Assembly (NCBI RefSeq): GCF_022267555.1
Contig: NZ_CP073586.1
Coordinates: 3,762,501-3,826,500, forward strand
DNA: 64,000 nt
Direction of reading: 5' to 3'
Source: Proteiniphilum propionicum
GTDB lineage: Bacteria > Bacteroidota > Bacteroidia > Bacteroidales > Dysgonomonadaceae
Of the stretch, positions 1 through 7,201 are shown piece by piece. Positions within the stretch are counted from its first letter, which is position 1; each line of letters opens with the position of its first letter. A program made the translations under genes and the position numbers. A model generated the notes under the pieces. It searched no databases, had not been told where the DNA came from, and saw nothing but the letters and a program-made list of their open reading frames with translations.

Positions 1-467
1 ATCATGGTTGTACCGTGGCACAAATAACAGATACGCAAGAAGAGGACCTTGATAGTTTCGTAATCGGTTTCCCTGTAATGAGGATTATTACCATTGAGTA
101 TTCGGGATGCGCTTCCGACCACTCCGACTTCCCTGTTTTCTTCCAGAAAACGGGATTGTACATCCAAACGTTCGGGCATATTTATATCATCGGCACCCAC
201 CACGCAAATATACTCACCTTTTGCCACTCTCATGCCGGTATTCATTGCCGGATAACACCCCTTGTTTTCAAGAAAATCAATGACTTTGATACGTTTATCG
301 AGATAGGAATGAGCTATCTCGCTGCTGTTATCTGTTGAACCGTCATTGACGATGATCAGTTCGAAATCGGGCATGGTTTGAGCGAGCACACTATCAATAC
401 TTTCCTTAATTAAATGTCCATAATTATATACAGGCATAATTACCGAGACGAGAGGATTATACTTCAT
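1..467 (-). CDS. Glycosyltransferase family 2, partial (runs off left edge)
   Basis: Reading the minus strand from the ATG at 467 gives 155 codons with no stop before the window edge, so the C-terminus is missing. The start MKYNPLVSVIMPVYN, then DFELIIVNDGSTDN and the acidic VVGADD motif are the nucleotide-sugar binding features of GT-A fold family 2 enzymes. The start codon lies 11 bp inside the end of the upstream gene that ends at 457, which indicates translational coupling in one minus-strand operon. The sugar donor and acceptor cannot be read from the sequence. The context (a second glycosyltransferase upstream) suggests polysaccharide or glycopeptide assembly in the cytoplasm. Confidence 0.88.
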   Translation of the reverse strand, partial: MKYNPLVSVIMPVYNYGHLIKESIDSVLAQTMPDFELIIVNDGSTDNSSEIAHSYLDKRIKVIDFLENKGCYPAMNTGMRVAKGEYICVVGADDINMPERLDVQSRFLEENREVGVVGSASRILNGNNPHYRETDYETIKVLFLRICYLCHGTTM

Positions 468-2100
468 TACTTTCCAAGCTTTTAAAGAGTTTACAATCAC
501 TCAAAATATTATCGATAAAATCCGGATAGTTCCTTTCAGCGTTGAAATTCTCTTTCCAGAATTCATATACGCCATTCCGGAAAAGAGAATTTCTTGATTT
601 GGTTAAAAGCATTTCCAAAATGGCATTTTTGACGTCTTCAATCTCAAAATCGGCCTGTAGCAATATTCCAACTTTATTTGTAACTATTTCACAACTTCCT
701 CCAACATTGGTAGCCACAACCGGAATACCAAAACTGATTGCCTCCATTATCGAGACAGGCAAACCTTCCGTGGAAGATAGATTGATAAAACAGTCAATCT
801 TTTCAGTAAGATAGAAATTATATATATCCTTATTGTCTACATGGCCATAGAACACGGCCTCAATATTGCCGGAAAGAAGTTGGCCTGCCAATTTCTTTAT
901 TTCTTCAAATAAAGGTCCATCTCCAAAGTGAACCCATTTTACAGGAATATCCTTTATCAAGGCCAACGATTCTACAATTTTATCAACCCTCTTTATGTCA
1001 ACTATCCTGGAACAACTCACGACTAAGTATTGAGGTGTTTGTCTCCCTTCTGTTGAAGCAATATCATTATTTATGCCCAAATAGGAAAGTTTGTATTTTG
1101 CCTTGTATTCGGGATACTTTTCCGTTATATAATTCAAACCATTTTTTGAGACCAGATATAGCTTTGTAGCATATTGTAATTGCAACTTTCGAAAGGGAAT
1201 ATAACTCTCTTCTCTTCTTTCATTGTATAAATCATAGCCATGAGCGCGCGATATGAAATATTGTATCTTGTTTTTCGATTTTAAAATAGACAATAATGTA
1301 GCGTGATGGTCAAACCAGTAGGTGTAATGAACGGCGTTTGTTATCCTGTTCCTGTCAAGATAGTCATATAAAACTCCAGCATAATACGACAATTTAGAAA
1401 GTAAATGCAACATATTTTTTTTATTTTTGCTGCGTATAATATCATTCAAGCAATAGATAAACCATTTACCGGTATTTCCAAATTCTTTAGATTTCGGAGG
1501 CGTTCCGAAATGGATCTTCATCACCTCGACATTTTCGGGTACATAGCGTTTTTTTCCGGTTATTTGCAATGGAATAATAAAAATTTGATCGAATGATTCT
1601 GAAAGGTACTTTATTTCTGTTTCAAGGAACTGTTCTCCTGATCCGTAGGGATAATTAAAAGTATACAGACAAAGTGTGTTCATCGTTGTATTTTCATACA
1701 AACTCTTTTCATCTTTTTTCCGGCATAGACGCGCCAGATGAAATCCGTTTTGTATTTCATCCAGGGAGTAATCCTTCAACACATCGAATATATCGATGAT
1801 TTCCGGATTATTGATCCACTGATATTTTAGGTCTGATTTCAAAAACCAGCCAACCCATATCTGATTTTCCGACTTCTCCAAATCATTGTCCATTTCTTGC
1901 AACAGACCTGGAAGATAAAATACGACCATGTCTGCCTGCTGAAAACATTGCCGATCGGTGGTAATGAGCCAATCTGGTGGAACATCAACGATTTTTAAGG
2001 ATAATTCCTCGCTCGAGAAGGTATTGTATACCAACATCATTTTTTTTGGCGATGAAATTTTATCCTGCGAGATTTTCCTTTGTTTAAGCTTATTCTTCAT
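457..2100 (-). CDS. Glycosyltransferase family 4 with an extra N-terminal domain
   Basis: 547 residues. Residues about 140-540 look like a GT-B fold group 1 (GT4) glycosyltransferase: YTFNYPYGSGEQFLETE near the start of the domain, then SRAHGYDLY, VSCSRIVDIKRVD and the donor-binding segment STEGLPVSIMEAISFGIPVV with the E-x7-E arrangement. The first ~130 residues are additional. They contain an ADMVVFYLP strand and an IWVGWFLKSDLKYQW segment that resembles the N-terminal domain of GT10 fucosyltransferases, so this may be a two-domain fusion; that part is inference. The start at 2100 follows AT-rich DNA without a clear ribosome site, as is normal in Bacteroidota. It overlaps the following GT2 gene. 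Confidence 0.85.
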   Translation of the reverse strand: MKNKLKQRKISQDKISSPKKMMLVYNTFSSEELSLKIVDVPPDWLITTDRQCFQQADMVVFYLPGLLQEMDNDLEKSENQIWVGWFLKSDLKYQWINNPEIIDIFDVLKDYSLDEIQNGFHLARLCRKKDEKSLYENTTMNTLCLYTFNYPYGSGEQFLETEIKYLSESFDQIFIIPLQITGKKRYVPENVEVMKIHFGTPPKSKEFGNTGKWFIYCLNDIIRSKNKKNMLHLLSKLSYYAGVLYDYLDRNRITNAVHYTYWFDHHATLLSILKSKNKIQYFISRAHGYDLYNERREESYIPFRKLQLQYATKLYLVSKNGLNYITEKYPEYKAKYKLSYLGINNDIASTEGRQTPQYLVVSCSRIVDIKRVDKIVESLALIKDIPVKWVHFGDGPLFEEIKKLAGQLLSGNIEAVFYGHVDNKDIYNFYLTEKIDCFINLSSTEGLPVSIMEAISFGIPVVATNVGGSCEIVTNKVGILLQADFEIEDVKNAILEMLLTKSRNSLFRNGVYEFWKENFNAERNYPDFIDNILSDCKLFKSLESNEV

Positions 2101-2652
2101 TTTACTTTACTGGCCAGTGTTTCTGTTCTGTGTATCATCTTTATCAGGTTGTTGGAATTCTCTAAAACATAGGAAAACAGCTAATCCAATTTTTAATTGA
2201 ATTGAAAATCAACAGATCGGCTTACAATGAATTTAATTCCTAAATAGGGAAAATACGACCTGAGTTATTTCGAATAAATGTGAAAAAATTTTATTTTATT
2301 GTTTATCAATAGAATGTATGTATTTTAAAAATAATAACAAGCATAAAAGGACATTTCTGTTGACGAAAATAGAACAAAACAATTAGAAAACCTATTTGTT
2401 TTCAGAATTATTTTTCCCTACACATAGCCGATGCAAAAAACAACTGCTACAGATAAACAAAAAATGATGAATAATTTAGGCAAACATGGTAGTACTATAT
2501 TCAAAGATACTTTTACTGATAAAAACGATATAAATACTATCTTATTTGGCATATTTGAATTATTTAACGTATTAGGTATTGTTTTTTTGATAAAAACACG
2601 TATTCTTGCATTGTAATATCTTTACCAATGTATAAAATTTAAAAAGAAAGAC
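2101..2652. other. Divergent AT-rich intergenic region
   Basis: About 550 bp between the leftward glycosyltransferase operon and the rightward leader-peptide cassette. It is very AT rich and must hold the divergent promoters, but I see no convincing -33 TTTG / -7 TAnnTTTG pair. The only open frame of note is the 61-codon one at 2431-2616, listed separately. Confidence 0.5.
2431..2616 (+). CDS. Possible small membrane peptide, unrecognised
   Basis: 61 codons starting ATGCAAAAAACAACTGC. The first half is charged (KQKMMNNLGKHG, FKDTFTDKND). The second half is a single hydrophobic stretch (ILFGIFELFNVLGIVFLI) followed by KTR, which would suit a one-pass membrane peptide. I do not recognise a family. 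It lies in the promoter region of the leader-peptide cassette and could equally be a chance frame or the remnant of a longer gene. Confidence 0.25.
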   Translation: MQKTTATDKQKMMNNLGKHGSTIFKDTFTDKNDINTILFGIFELFNVLGIVFLIKTRILAL

Positions 2653-2684
2653 ATGAAAAATTAACAAAAAAGCTTTTACACGAA

Positions 2685-3218
2685 TTGGCTATAAATATGC
2701 CAATTATCGATGAAATTGAACAGCAAAATTATGTAGGAGGGACTTTCTATTTTGATTCTTATGACAATTATTTAACGCAACAAGGTCCAAGTAATGATAT
2801 CAAGATAGCAAGTGATATAAATAATTTAGACTCAACCACTGCTTTAAATGATAATCCAGACGAAGTACTTGAAGCTGTTTTTCAATCTATGGCTGGGGGT
2901 ATAGGCTTTTCTGGAGATGTAGAAGTAGAGGACCTAGGGCATGCAAAGTATGGAGAAGCAAGAAATGGGAAAATAATAATGAATGTATTAAGTCCATCTT
3001 TTGGACCAAATGGTCAAAATAATTTTTTTGATTTTATGTGTACATTAATACATGAAAAACATCACTTAGATAGCCCTCATGATGCTGACAGTGATGAATC
3101 AGAGTATTATGCATATAGAGCGGTGTTGCAATCACCTGCTTTTTCTAATGCATCTGATGAGTACAAGACACACGCAATAAATGCATTTAATCATTATAGA
3201 GATAAATTGGGCTATTAA
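2685..3218 (+). CDS. GG-leader secreted-type protein with HExxH motif, copy 1 (leader frameshifted)
   Basis: The open frame starts at a TTG, but by comparison with copy 2 (4215-4775) the true start is the ATG at 2653. There the A-run after ATG has five A instead of six, which shifts the frame after two codons and gives a stop. With one A restored the protein begins MKKLTKKLLHELAINMP and carries a leader ending in YVGG, followed by TFYFD. The body has a C-terminal HEKHH motif (open-frame residues 123-127) and a downstream ESEYYAY motif whose Glu could be a third metal ligand. Known: short leaders ending in GG are cut by peptidase-containing ABC exporters. Inferred: a secreted, possibly zinc-dependent protein or toxin. 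A 17-bp gap separates it from the lipoprotein gene at 3236. Confidence 0.6.
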   Translation: MAINMPIIDEIEQQNYVGGTFYFDSYDNYLTQQGPSNDIKIASDINNLDSTTALNDNPDEVLEAVFQSMAGGIGFSGDVEVEDLGHAKYGEARNGKIIMNVLSPSFGPNGQNNFFDFMCTLIHEKHHLDSPHDADSDESEYYAYRAVLQSPAFSNASDEYKTHAINAFNHYRDKLGY

Positions 3219-3235
3219 AACTAATTCTTCGCAAT

Positions 3236-3934
3236 ATGAGAAAATTAAAAATATTATTTTCTGTATTCCTCCTCTTTTGCCTTACACTGAATTGTCAAAA
3301 CAGCAAAAATAGTAGTAAAGAGGGACAAGAAAAAAAGGTGACTGAAAAGGTATCAGACATGAAAGAAAGGACTTCTTCTAAGTTTCTGATATCGGCTGAA
3401 ACGTCGGATGTGCTGTATCTGAATGATTCAACTCCATTTTATTTAATGGAGAAATCGCCCTTAAAGGCATTTCAAAATTATCGGGACATTTATGATAGCT
3501 ATCATGAATTCGCTATCGTGGAAATGGATATGATATTAGGCAGTTTTATTCCTCCACGGGGTAACAAGTATTATGTACGCTGGTTATTATTAGACAGCAC
3601 CTTGTACCTTGGCGATATACGCTTTTTCGACAATGTTCCGGATTCTGTTTTTCCGAATAATAAGCAATACAGAATAATGGAAGAGTTGACCCAGGTCAAA
3701 TTTGATAAGGAATTAGCCCGAAAATATGAGCTACCCGATTCAATGCAGCCTGAGGAAGGCTTGATGCCTGCCGTTTGGGTAAGTGATGTCTTTCTAATTA
3801 AACAAGTACGGTTTGCAAAACCGCGGCAATATCCGGAAGAAAGCTATGAATCATGGACGAAGAAGCCCTGTATAGAACTTGTTTTTCAAAAAGGGAAATT
3901 AGTTTCCATGAGAGAAAGAGAAGATATGTATTAA
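3236..3934 (+). CDS. Lipoprotein partnered with the HExxH protein, copy 1
   Basis: 232 residues with a lipoprotein signal: basic MRKLK start, hydrophobic core, then LTLNC with Cys20 as the lipidation site. A Lys/Ser/Glu-rich linker follows, then a globular domain with NDSTPFYLMEKSPLKAF, FPNNKQYRIMEELTQVKFDK and CIELVFQKGKLVSM, all conserved in the paralogue at 4794-5474. No family is recognised. It follows the HExxH gene by 17 bp, and the same pair recurs in the second cassette, so the two genes act together. Because the partner looks like an exported enzyme, an immunity or chaperone role is a reasonable inference, but nothing in the sequence proves it. Confidence 0.75.
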   Translation: MRKLKILFSVFLLFCLTLNCQNSKNSSKEGQEKKVTEKVSDMKERTSSKFLISAETSDVLYLNDSTPFYLMEKSPLKAFQNYRDIYDSYHEFAIVEMDMILGSFIPPRGNKYYVRWLLLDSTLYLGDIRFFDNVPDSVFPNNKQYRIMEELTQVKFDKELARKYELPDSMQPEEGLMPAVWVSDVFLIKQVRFAKPRQYPEESYESWTKKPCIELVFQKGKLVSMREREDMY

Positions 3935-3967
3935 GTTTAAAACACATAAAATTGATTATAAAGACCA

Positions 3968-4204
3968 ATGATACCCTTTGTCCTGTTAATATGGAGCACC
4001 GTGGCTTTGTAGGGTCAAACCGCCTTGGAGAAAGGGATGGAAAGGATCAAGGTGAGTGTGAATATGCCAGAATATTTTCATCCGTCACAAAATGAAAAGC
4101 ATATTCATATTGTTGAACCTACAGAAGAGTATCCATAGCCTCCTCTGGATCAGCCATATGGCGATAAGCCGGCATATGAGAAGTGGAAACTGTTGAAAAT
4201 TTAA
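3968..4204 (+). pseudogene. Third cassette gene, copy 1: 78-codon frame interrupted by two TAG codons
   Basis: From the ATG at 3968 the frame reads MIPFVLLIWSTVAL, a TAG at 4010-4012, then GQTALEKGMERIKVSVNMPE, a second TAG at 4136-4138, then PPLDQPYGDKPAYEKWKLLKI and TAA at 4204. The first TAG aligns with CAG (Gln) in the second copy at 5515, so a CAG to TAG change explains it, and the second TAG could have the same origin. The frame is otherwise open for 237 bp and ends 10 bp before the ATG of the next cassette. The hydrophobic start suggests a secreted product. Function unknown. Confidence 0.6.
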
Positions 4205-4214
4205 AGATAAAGTC

Positions 4215-4775
4215 ATGAAAAAATTAACAAAGAAACTTTTACACGAATTGGCTATAAGTATGCCAATTATTGATGAAATGGAGCAACAAAATTTTATGGG
4301 GGGTACTTTCTATTATGATTATTCCGGTAATTATTTAGGGTCGTCAGGACCAGGAAGTGATATTCGCGTAGCAACTAACTGGGGAATTATAGGTGAATCC
4401 ATTGCTTTTTCTGAAGCTGCGCCCTCAGTAGTAGGCGGAGTTTTAACGAGTATGGCTAACTCCATAGGCTATTCAGGGACCGTAGGGGTATCTTATTATG
4501 ATGATCCTGGAAAGTATGCACAAGCACAAGGAGGTCAAATAACATATAATTTAGGAAGTCCAAGTTTTGGTCAAGATAATTATTATGATTTTTTATGCAC
4601 ATTATTGCATGAAAATCATCATGTAATGACTCCTGAGGATGCCGGAAATCCTGAGTCTGAGTATTATGCATATCAATATGAAATGACTACATTTGCTTAT
4701 TCTCAAGCATCCGATGAGTATAAAGCAGCAACACAAAGAGAATATGATCGTCTTAAAAATTTACTGGGATATTGA
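4215..4775 (+). CDS. GG-leader secreted-type protein with HExxH motif, copy 2 (intact)
   Basis: 186 residues with an intact leader: MKKLTKKLLHELAISMP, then IIDEMEQQNFMGG with the Gly-Gly at 29-30, then TFYYD. The body is Gly/Ser/Tyr rich. The C-terminal part has LLHENHH (HExxH at 132-136) and ESEYYAY at 147-153; the Glu residues there could complete a gluzincin-like zinc site. Leaders of this form, with a Met-Pro-x-Ile core and terminal GG, are typical of Bacteroidales double-glycine exported peptides, although here the cargo is a ~155-residue protein rather than a short peptide. The gene is followed 18 bp later by its lipoprotein partner. Role as secreted toxin, protease or modified peptide is inference. 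Confidence 0.75.
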   Translation: MKKLTKKLLHELAISMPIIDEMEQQNFMGGTFYYDYSGNYLGSSGPGSDIRVATNWGIIGESIAFSEAAPSVVGGVLTSMANSIGYSGTVGVSYYDDPGKYAQAQGGQITYNLGSPSFGQDNYYDFLCTLLHENHHVMTPEDAGNPESEYYAYQYEMTTFAYSQASDEYKAATQREYDRLKNLLGY

Positions 4776-4793
4776 ATGTAATTTTCTACAAAA

Positions 4794-5474
4794 ATGAAAA
4801 AAGTCAAAATATTTTTTTCCATATTGCTCTTACTTTGTTTTACAATAGACTGTCAAAACAACAAAAACAATGGTAACGAGAGTGAAGCGAAAAGAATGCC
4901 TGAGAATGAACTTATAGCAAAAAATAAGGTTGTTTCTTACTTTATGAAGTTAGCGGAAACATCAGATATGCTATATCTGAATGATTCAATATCATTTTAT
5001 TTAATGGATCAATCCCCTTTAAAGGTATTTTATAATTACCAGGACATTTATGATACATATCATGAATTTGTTCCGGTGGAAGATTATATGGGAATAGGCA
5101 TGTTTATTCTTTCAGGCCCAAATACTTCGTATTATGCACATTGGTTGCTAATAGATAGTACTTTATATCTTAACGATATAAAGTTCTTCGAGGACCCAAG
5201 CACTATTTTCCCGAATAATGAGCAATATAGGTTAATGGAAGAGCTAACGCAAGTCAAATTTAATAAAAATGTAAGCAGAAAATATCATTTACCTAATTCA
5301 ATACTAAGTGAGGAGGGTTTAATGCCTGCCATCTGGGTAAGTAATGTATTTTTAATTAAAAAAGCACGGAAATATGAAGAGAATTTTGAATCATGGATGG
5401 AAACACCCTGTATAGAACTTGTTTTTCAAAAAGGGAAATTAGTTTCCATGAAAGTAAAAGAAGACATGTATTAA
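4794..5474 (+). CDS. Lipoprotein partnered with the HExxH protein, copy 2
   Basis: 226 residues, paralogous to 3236-3934 along its whole length. Signal peptide MKKVKIFFS...CFTIDC with the lipid-accepting Cys20, then a short Asn/Lys/Glu linker. Shared blocks include FPNNEQYRLMEELTQVKFNK, SEEGLMPAIWVSNVFLIKK and CIELVFQKGKLVSMK; the last 40 bp of the two genes are almost identical at DNA level, so the duplication is recent or the copies exchange sequence. The divergence lies mainly in the central third, which is what one expects if the pairs have different specificities (inference). Confidence 0.75.
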   Translation: MKKVKIFFSILLLLCFTIDCQNNKNNGNESEAKRMPENELIAKNKVVSYFMKLAETSDMLYLNDSISFYLMDQSPLKVFYNYQDIYDTYHEFVPVEDYMGIGMFILSGPNTSYYAHWLLIDSTLYLNDIKFFEDPSTIFPNNEQYRLMEELTQVKFNKNVSRKYHLPNSILSEEGLMPAIWVSNVFLIKKARKYEENFESWMETPCIELVFQKGKLVSMKVKEDMY

Positions 5475-5514
5475 GTCTTAAACACATAAAATTGATTGTT
5501 ATGAGCAAAGGCCA

Positions 5515-5748
5515 ATGATTCCCTTTGTCCTGTTAATATGGGGATTCGTAGTTTTGCAGGGAGAAACCGCCTTGGAGAAAGGGATGGAAAGGATCAACAT
5601 GAGTATGAATATACCAGAAAATGCTTATAGGGATAAGTCCAGATATAGAGCTGTTACTATTGGAAAAGACCGATTAGAATTTAGAATCAGGTTTATGATT
5701 GTAAGCTACCCCTTTTTAGGACAGTCTTTGATTAGACTGCTAAATTAG
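5515..5748 (+). pseudogene. Third cassette gene, copy 2: 3' end replaced by an IS3 element
   Basis: The frame begins MIPFVLLIWGFVVLQGETAL and matches the decayed copy at 3968 for about 40 residues, including ALEKGMERI. After residue ~66 the frame runs into the left end of the IS element at about 5717 and stops inside it. A possible 3' remnant lies beyond the element at 7051-7137. The N-terminus is signal-like. Product unknown. With both copies damaged, this third function has probably been lost from both cassettes. Confidence 0.55.
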
Positions 5749-5902
5749 TTATTTATGTATACAATGTTATGATGTCGGACAGATTTTTGATAAGCCACTC
5801 CCAATACTAGACGATACAGCGGGCAAGACTGCCCGCCAGGGCACTCGTCTTGGCCTTGACCGCTGTAGTGGCTAGTGTTACCTTTGCTTGTCAAAACATC
5901 TG

Positions 5903-6706
5903 TCATACTGCTTCCTTTCGTTTTATCAGTTCTTCCCTATACTCAAAGGGTGTCATGTTGTCCAACGCCTCATGGGGCCGTTCTTCGTTGTAGTCATTCC
6001 GCCAGGCTTCTGTCAGTTCCCTGACTTCAGACAAGTTTCGGAAAATGTATCTGTCAAGTACAGCCCTTCTGTAGCTTCCGTTGAAGCGTTCAATGTAGCC
6101 GTTCTGGGTGGGTTTACCAGGCTGAGTATACATAATGTTTATCTCATTGCCTTTACACCAATCTTTGAACACCTGGGCGATAAACTCAGGACCATTGTCG
6201 CAGCGTATGTTCTTTGGTTTGCCATTAAGCCATATGACCTTTTCCAGAACTTTGATGACACGCTTTGCCGGCATGGACATCGATATCTCCTGTGTCACGG
6301 CAATCTTGCAGGCATCATCTATGATATTAAGAACACGGAACTGTCTTCCGCACTCAATCCTGTCACTGACAAAGTCAATGGACCAGGTAACATTGGGCTC
6401 TTTAGGCATAACCAGAGGATTCTTCACTCTTGCAGGCAGACGTTTCTTCAAACGGCTTCGCTTCTCATAGTGCATTGCCTTGTAAACCCTGTAAACCTTC
6501 TTGTGGTTCCATGTCTTACCCTCACGTCTCAGCCTTGAATAAATCTTCCAGAAGCCATCACCGAAGTTGGCGGCAGCACGGATTGCGTCTTCAACTTCAG
6601 TGTCATCTTTCTTGTCAGTATAATAGAAGTAGGAGCGATGGATGTCCATCAGCTTGCACGCCCGAGAGATGCTTACACCATATTCTTCCACTATATCTCC
6701 TGCCAA
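5903..6706 (-). CDS. IS3-family transposase OrfB (DDE integrase)
   Basis: 267 residues. An N-terminal HTH_21-like part (SRACKLMDIHRSYFYY) is followed by the rve integrase core with the DDE residues in WSIDFVSDRI, RCDNGPEFIA and NGYIERFNGSYR. The frame is -1 relative to orfA and continues upstream of this start as TLEPEVKKELAGD, which fits production as an OrfAB fusion by -1 frameshifting at the A8 run. Intact. Confidence 0.9.
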   Translation of the reverse strand: MAGDIVEEYGVSISRACKLMDIHRSYFYYTDKKDDTEVEDAIRAAANFGDGFWKIYSRLRREGKTWNHKKVYRVYKAMHYEKRSRLKKRLPARVKNPLVMPKEPNVTWSIDFVSDRIECGRQFRVLNIIDDACKIAVTQEISMSMPAKRVIKVLEKVIWLNGKPKNIRCDNGPEFIAQVFKDWCKGNEINIMYTQPGKPTQNGYIERFNGSYRRAVLDRYIFRNLSEVRELTEAWRNDYNEERPHEALDNMTPFEYREELIKRKEAV

Positions 6707-6726
6707 TTCCTTCTTTACCTCGGGCT

Positions 6727-7014
6727 CTAGAGTTTTTTTTCGATGACCTCCTTCAGTATCTTGTTGTCAAGTGCAAGGTCAGCATACATCTGTTTCAACG
6801 TGCGGTTCTCATCTTCAAGCTCTTTGAGACGTTTAACCTGACTGATCTCCATTCCACTATACTTGGACTTCCAATTATAAAGGGTAGCCCTGGATATATT
6901 GTAGTCACGAGCTACAACTGCGGCATCCACCCCACTTTCAAGTTGATGGACTGCCTTTACCTTCTCTGACTCACTGTGTACTTTTTTTTTCATTTTATTT
7001 CCTATGCCAAACAA
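6727..7014 (-). CDS. IS3-family transposase OrfA (helix-turn-helix)
   Basis: The first reasonable start is the MKKKVHSESEK methionine at 6993; the 95-codon maximum frame begins at 7014. It contains the HTH_Tnp_1 pattern (VVARDYNISRATLYNWKSKY) and a leucine-zipper-like coiled coil (LKELEDENRTLKQMYADLAL). It ends EVIEKKL, and the AAAAAAAAC run coding for the KK is the probable -1 frameshift site into orfB. Confidence 0.88.
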   Translation of the reverse strand: MFGIGNKMKKKVHSESEKVKAVHQLESGVDAAVVARDYNISRATLYNWKSKYSGMEISQVKRLKELEDENRTLKQMYADLALDNKILKEVIEKKL

Positions 7015-7050
7015 AGTTAATAATTTTGTCTAACTCGGAACTGTCCTACA

Positions 7051-7137
7051 AATAGGGAAGGTTACATGATGACCGATGAAAGCATGAAAAACTTCCACAA
7101 GTATTTAAAGGATCTCAAACAAGGTTTTCTGGTTTAA
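7051..7137 (+). pseudogene. Possible 3' remnant of the IS-disrupted cassette gene
   Basis: Just right of the IS element an open frame without its own start region reads NREGYMMTDESMKNFHKYLK and DLKQGFLV before TAA at 7135-7137. It may be the C-terminus of the gene that begins at 5515. The absence of a clear target duplication prevents an exact join, so this is tentative. Confidence 0.35.
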
Positions 7138-7201
7138 TGATTGAAAGTAAGATCGATTAGTTTTTTATTCTTGATTATCAATCTATTATTGATTCAATAT
7201 A

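Larger units (their letters stand above)
5717..7048 (-). mobile_element. IS3-family insertion sequence
   Basis: About 1.33 kb bounded by imperfect inverted repeats: TAGGACAGTCTTTGATTAGAC at the left and, read on the minus strand, TAGGACAGTTCCGAGTTAGAC at the right. It holds orfA and orfB on the minus strand joined by an A8 slippery run at 6733-6740. A GC-rich hairpin (GCGGGCA/TGCCCGC) near 5819-5836 lies downstream of orfB. I could not identify a target duplication, so the ends are accurate to a few bases only. It sits inside the third gene of the cassette. Confidence 0.85.

Noticed and set aside
3853-4095. 80-codon frame between the cassettes
   Set aside because: It overlaps the lipoprotein 3' end and the third-gene pseudogene in another frame; the homologous frame is that of 3968-4204.
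5888-6538. 216-codon plus-strand frame under the IS3 orfB
   Set aside because: Shadow of the transposase gene; the minus strand carries the D-D-E motifs.
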